7,771 nt of DNA from Chloroflexota bacterium (GTDB lineage Bacteria; Chloroflexota; Dehalococcoidia; DSTF01; JACRBR01). The translations under genes and the position numbers were made by a program. The notes beneath the pieces are model-generated. The model was not told the origin of the DNA. It did no database searches and saw only the letters and a list, made by a program, of their open reading frames with translations. The stretch is from assembly GCA_025355835.1 (NCBI GenBank), contig JANXYW010000342.1:1-7771 (forward strand). Reading direction: 5' to 3'. Below, in pieces: positions 6,150 to 7,771 of this stretch; positions within the stretch are counted from its first letter, which is position 1, and every line of letters starts with the position of its first letter.

Positions 6150-6177
6150 ATTCTAGCACGCGTGTTCGTCCCGTCGA
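6150..6177 (-). promoter_or_regulatory. Candidate sigma70-type promoter of uvrA
   Basis: Reading on the - strand, TCGACG (6172-6177; four of six matches to TTGACA) is followed after 16 nt by an extended -10, TGC plus TAGAAT (TAGAAT at 6150-6155; five of six matches to TATAAT). Transcription would start near 6143, leaving a leader of about 65 nt before the uvrA ATG. It lies in the only sizeable gap on the - strand, between the second DinB stop (6220) and uvrA (6077), where an independent promoter is expected. The -10 is convincing and the -35 is weak. Confidence 0.5.
6155..6168 (-). promoter_or_regulatory. Weak SOS-box-like imperfect palindrome in the uvrA promoter spacer
   Basis: The - strand reads CGAACACGCGTGCT. 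Its left half is identical to the CGAAC half of the Gram-positive LexA consensus CGAAC-N4-GTTCG. The right half, GTGCT, matches GTTCG at only three of five positions. The centre CACGCGTG is itself a perfect palindrome. The site sits between the candidate -35 and -10, where a LexA repressor would block polymerase, and uvrA is a classical LexA target. LexA consensus differs between phyla, so the match is suggestive only. Confidence 0.25.
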
Positions 6178-6219
6178 TGGCCTGCTGACGCTCAGTGTCA
6201 GGAGCGATCGGCAACATCG

Positions 6220-6651
6220 CTACGCGGGCACGTCGCTGATGTGCTCGCTGTAGTGGTGAAACGTGCAGAAGTCGACGGTGCGGCGCACGACATCGTCCCA
6301 ATGATCCGGCCGCAGCGCGTCGAGAAGGGTGGCCAGCCGCTCGTGGGATGCGCCGAGCCGTTGGCGGGCATTGGTCAACGTAATGTCGCGATCCTCTGCG
6401 GCCCAGTGCTCGTTCCAGTGCTCGGCGCCGGCCATCGATGGAGCTGTGCCGTCGGTGACGCGGACCGTGACCGCGTTGTACGTCCAGACCTCCCAGCGGG
6501 CGCAATGGGCCAGTGTTAACGCGAGCGGCCACCCACCTTCGAACGGCGGCGTTCGTGACGCGGTCGCGTCGACCGCTGCGATGCGGCTCCAGAACGGAGC
6601 CCATGCTTCGTGGAAGCGGCGGAGCAGTTCCGCTGGCTCAGCAGTGCTCAT
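6220..6651 (-). CDS. DinB/YfiT-fold protein, likely metal-dependent (second copy)
   Basis: This 143-residue protein is predicted to be a four-helix bundle of the DinB superfamily. The likely metal ligands are His49 in LAHCARWE, and His133 and His137 in FHHYSEH, spaced as in other family members and as in the DinB-like protein just beyond uvrA. The ATG at 6649-6651 is chosen because it overlaps the GNAT stop by 4 nt (ATGA) and gives the normal family length. The frame stays open further upstream, but that stretch is an arginine-rich shadow of the GNAT gene. Near the C-terminus it keeps the HHYSEH-I pattern and ends shortly after, which is usual. Substrate is unknown; relatives are thiol-dependent transferases, hydrolases such as ClbS, or uncharacterised stress proteins. 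It is the last gene of the methyltransferase-GNAT-DinB run. Confidence 0.8.
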   Translation of the reverse strand: MSTAEPAELLRRFHEAWAPFWSRIAAVDATASRTPPFEGGWPLALTLAHCARWEVWTYNAVTVRVTDGTAPSMAGAEHWNEHWAAEDRDITLTNARQRLGASHERLATLLDALRPDHWDDVVRRTVDFCTFHHYSEHISDVPA

Positions 6652-7445
6652 GATTCGCCCTCGCTCTCGCTCGTGGATCCGCGCTCCTTCACGAATACGG
6701 TGTATCGCATCGGGTCGACGAATCCCAACTGCGTCGCCAGCGTCGCGGACTCCGGATTGTGCGCATCCCAGCACGGCTCGATGCCTTCGTCCAGGCAGTG
6801 CAGAATCATCGTTGCCGCAACCGATCGCGCAACGCCGCGCCTTCGGAAGTAGGGGTGCGTGTCGATCTCCATCTCCAACTTGCCGCCTGCGAGCGTGAAT
6901 GACGAGCATCCGGCGACGCACTGGCCGTTGTGCCAGACGCCGAAACCGATGCCGCGCTCGAGGAATCGCTCGATCGTACCGAAGTTCGCGACGAGATCCT
7001 TCTCGAACGACGCGAAGGCGTGGACATCGTTTTTCGTGACGCGCCGAATCTCGAAGACATCGGGCAGCGCGGATGCCATCGCGTGCAGACGATCGCGGTT
7101 CCACGCCGTCGGCATTGGCGTGGCCATCTCGGTGCGCGTCCGCTCGTGCATGTTGCCGCCCAGCGTTGAGCGCACACGTTCGTCCCATGCGCCGCCGCTC
7201 GTGACGATCGTCCCACGCTGCGGCACCCGGCGCAGCGCGTCTGCGGCGGCCGGAGCGCTTGCATCGCCGGCGATGAACCAGAAGTCGATGTGGGCGAGCG
7301 CGACCGAAGGCGCGTCGGCGTCGTCGGTCCATGCATGCCCGAAGTCGCCCGAGAAGATAGCCTCGACGCAACCGTGCAAACGCGTGCCGAAGTTCGCGAA
7401 CATCGGACGCAGGCGGGCGTGTTGAGCGGGCCGCAGTTCGATCAT
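6648..7445 (-). CDS. GNAT-family N-acetyltransferase (PF12746-like)
   Basis: This 265-residue protein has its GNAT core in the C-terminal half. A beta-strand pair (FGVWHNGQCVAGCSSFTLA, 168-186) leads to motif A at 193-204, EIDTHPYFRRRG, which carries the acetyl-CoA pyrophosphate-binding R-R-x-G loop. Then come the helix VARSVAATMILHCLDEG and motif B, CWDAHNPESATLATQLGF (225-242). The sequence W-D-A-x-N-x-x-S-x-x-L-A-x-x-L-G-F is characteristic of the PF12746 GNAT family, whose N-terminal domain is divergent, as here (residues 1-135). Substrates in that family are mostly unknown. The ATG at 7443-7445 is preferred: it overlaps the upstream stop by 4 nt (ATGA) and has GAGG 8 nt upstream. The ATG at 7517 would add 24 residues within the neighbouring gene. 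The C-terminal Ser/Glu-rich tail is probably disordered. Confidence 0.83.
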   Translation of the reverse strand: MIELRPAQHARLRPMFANFGTRLHGCVEAIFSGDFGHAWTDDADAPSVALAHIDFWFIAGDASAPAAADALRRVPQRGTIVTSGGAWDERVRSTLGGNMHERTRTEMATPMPTAWNRDRLHAMASALPDVFEIRRVTKNDVHAFASFEKDLVANFGTIERFLERGIGFGVWHNGQCVAGCSSFTLAGGKLEMEIDTHPYFRRRGVARSVAATMILHCLDEGIEPCWDAHNPESATLATQLGFVDPMRYTVFVKERGSTSESEGES

Positions 7446-7771
7446 TGCTGCCGCCTCACCGTTGCCCCGATTAGAACCGAGCGCGGCGGGTGGCGGTGCG
7501 ATAGCTTCTTCGCCCATGTGGTTTCGATCGCTGCGACTTCGTCGGCGTCCATGTAGCGCGTTTCTGTGATGGTGATGCTGTGCTGCGCGAATGCTGCGGC
7601 GAGCGTCTCGCGCACGTAGTCGGACGTCACATCGGGGAGGTTGCGCACATCGAGCGGCACCGGGTCGTCGAAGATGCGGGTGTTGAGCACGATGCGCAGC
7701 GTGGCGCGGTCCGTCGCGAGCGATGCGAGGCCGGCGAGCACCGCGTCGTCGCCGAGGATGATGCCGCGCAT
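7442..7771 (-). CDS. C-terminal part of a Kam/NpmA-type 16S rRNA (A1408) methyltransferase-like protein (5' end outside the window)
   Basis: The visible 109 residues run from the right edge to TGA 7442-7444. The tail TTWAKKLSHRHPPRSVLIGATV matches the end of the NpmA/KamB family as I recall it (SLWAKRLAFGRKRSF in NpmA). Trp86 here corresponds to the family tryptophan that stacks on the flipped A1408, and the basic residues after it contact rRNA. The opening RGIILGDDAVLAGLASLA fits the stretch just after the family's PWGSLL motif, so the methionine at the edge is internal and the SAM-binding N-terminal half is missing from the window. Family enzymes methylate N1 of A1408 in the aminoglycoside site, and acquired versions give resistance to kanamycin and apramycin. 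Chromosomal relatives in environmental bacteria are often uncharacterised. The gene overlaps the GNAT start by 4 nt. A different class I methyltransferase remains possible. Confidence 0.6.
   Translation of the reverse strand: MRGIILGDDAVLAGLASLATDRATLRIVLNTRIFDDPVPLDVRNLPDVTSDYVRETLAAAFAQHSITITETRYMDADEVAAIETTWAKKLSHRHPPRSVLIGATVRRQQ

Noticed and set aside
6652..7371. An N-terminal extension that would make the second DinB-like protein 383 residues
   Set aside because: The extra 240 residues are an arginine-rich shadow of the GNAT gene. The internal ATG at 6649-6651 gives the normal family length and an ATGA overlap.
7769..7771. The ATG at the right edge as the true start of the methyltransferase
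   Set aside because: The family SAM-binding domain would be missing, and the first visible residues match a mid-protein segment, so the gene continues beyond the window.

Overview
The window is GC-rich, tightly packed bacterial chromosome. Two genes lie on the + strand at the left. The rest lie on the - strand: one run from the right edge to 6220, and a second from 6077 down to 1419. The small-protein mix (CHK/EcKL-like phosphotransferase, PF12746-type GNAT, two DinB-fold proteins, HAD phosphatase, solitary HicB) and the GC-rich palindromic repeats inside coding sequence would suit an environmental Chloroflexota or a similar GC-rich lineage. That placement is an impression from sequence style; no 16S or marker comparison was possible. 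There is no phage, plasmid, IS element, CRISPR array, tRNA or rRNA here.

Layout. 1-151: 3' end of a + strand gene, probably a GNAT acetyltransferase. 152-260: intergenic, holding a 12+12 bp perfect inverted repeat. 261-1367: phosphotransferase with a kinase fold. 1419-1646 (-): HicB-like antitoxin with no HicA. 1694-2401 (-): HAD phosphatase. 2401-2868 (-): DinB-fold protein. 2865-6077 (-): uvrA. 6078-6219: intergenic with a plausible uvrA promoter and a weak SOS-box-like site. 6220-6651 (-): second DinB-fold protein. 6648-7445 (-): GNAT. 7442-7771 (-): C-terminal part of a Kam/NpmA-type 16S rRNA methyltransferase that runs off the right edge.

Gene coupling. On the - strand, methyltransferase/GNAT, GNAT/DinB and uvrA/DinB each overlap by 4 nt (ATGA), and DinB/HAD overlap by 1 nt (TGATG). 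This gives two translationally coupled runs: methyltransferase-GNAT-DinB, and uvrA-DinB-HAD, with hicB 47 nt further on. UvrA starts nucleotide excision repair. The two metal-binding DinB-fold proteins and the HAD phosphatase may be damage- or stress-linked accessories, but nothing in the sequence fixes their substrates.

The most notable signal is in uvrA. The protein is 1070 residues, about 100 or more longer than usual. The excess comes from two unrelated repeat-derived segments: an in-frame hairpin repeat (residues about 256-282) beside a zinc module that has lost one cysteine, and a low-complexity C-terminal tail containing two copies of a second palindromic repeat. I see no convincing new defence or biosynthetic system.
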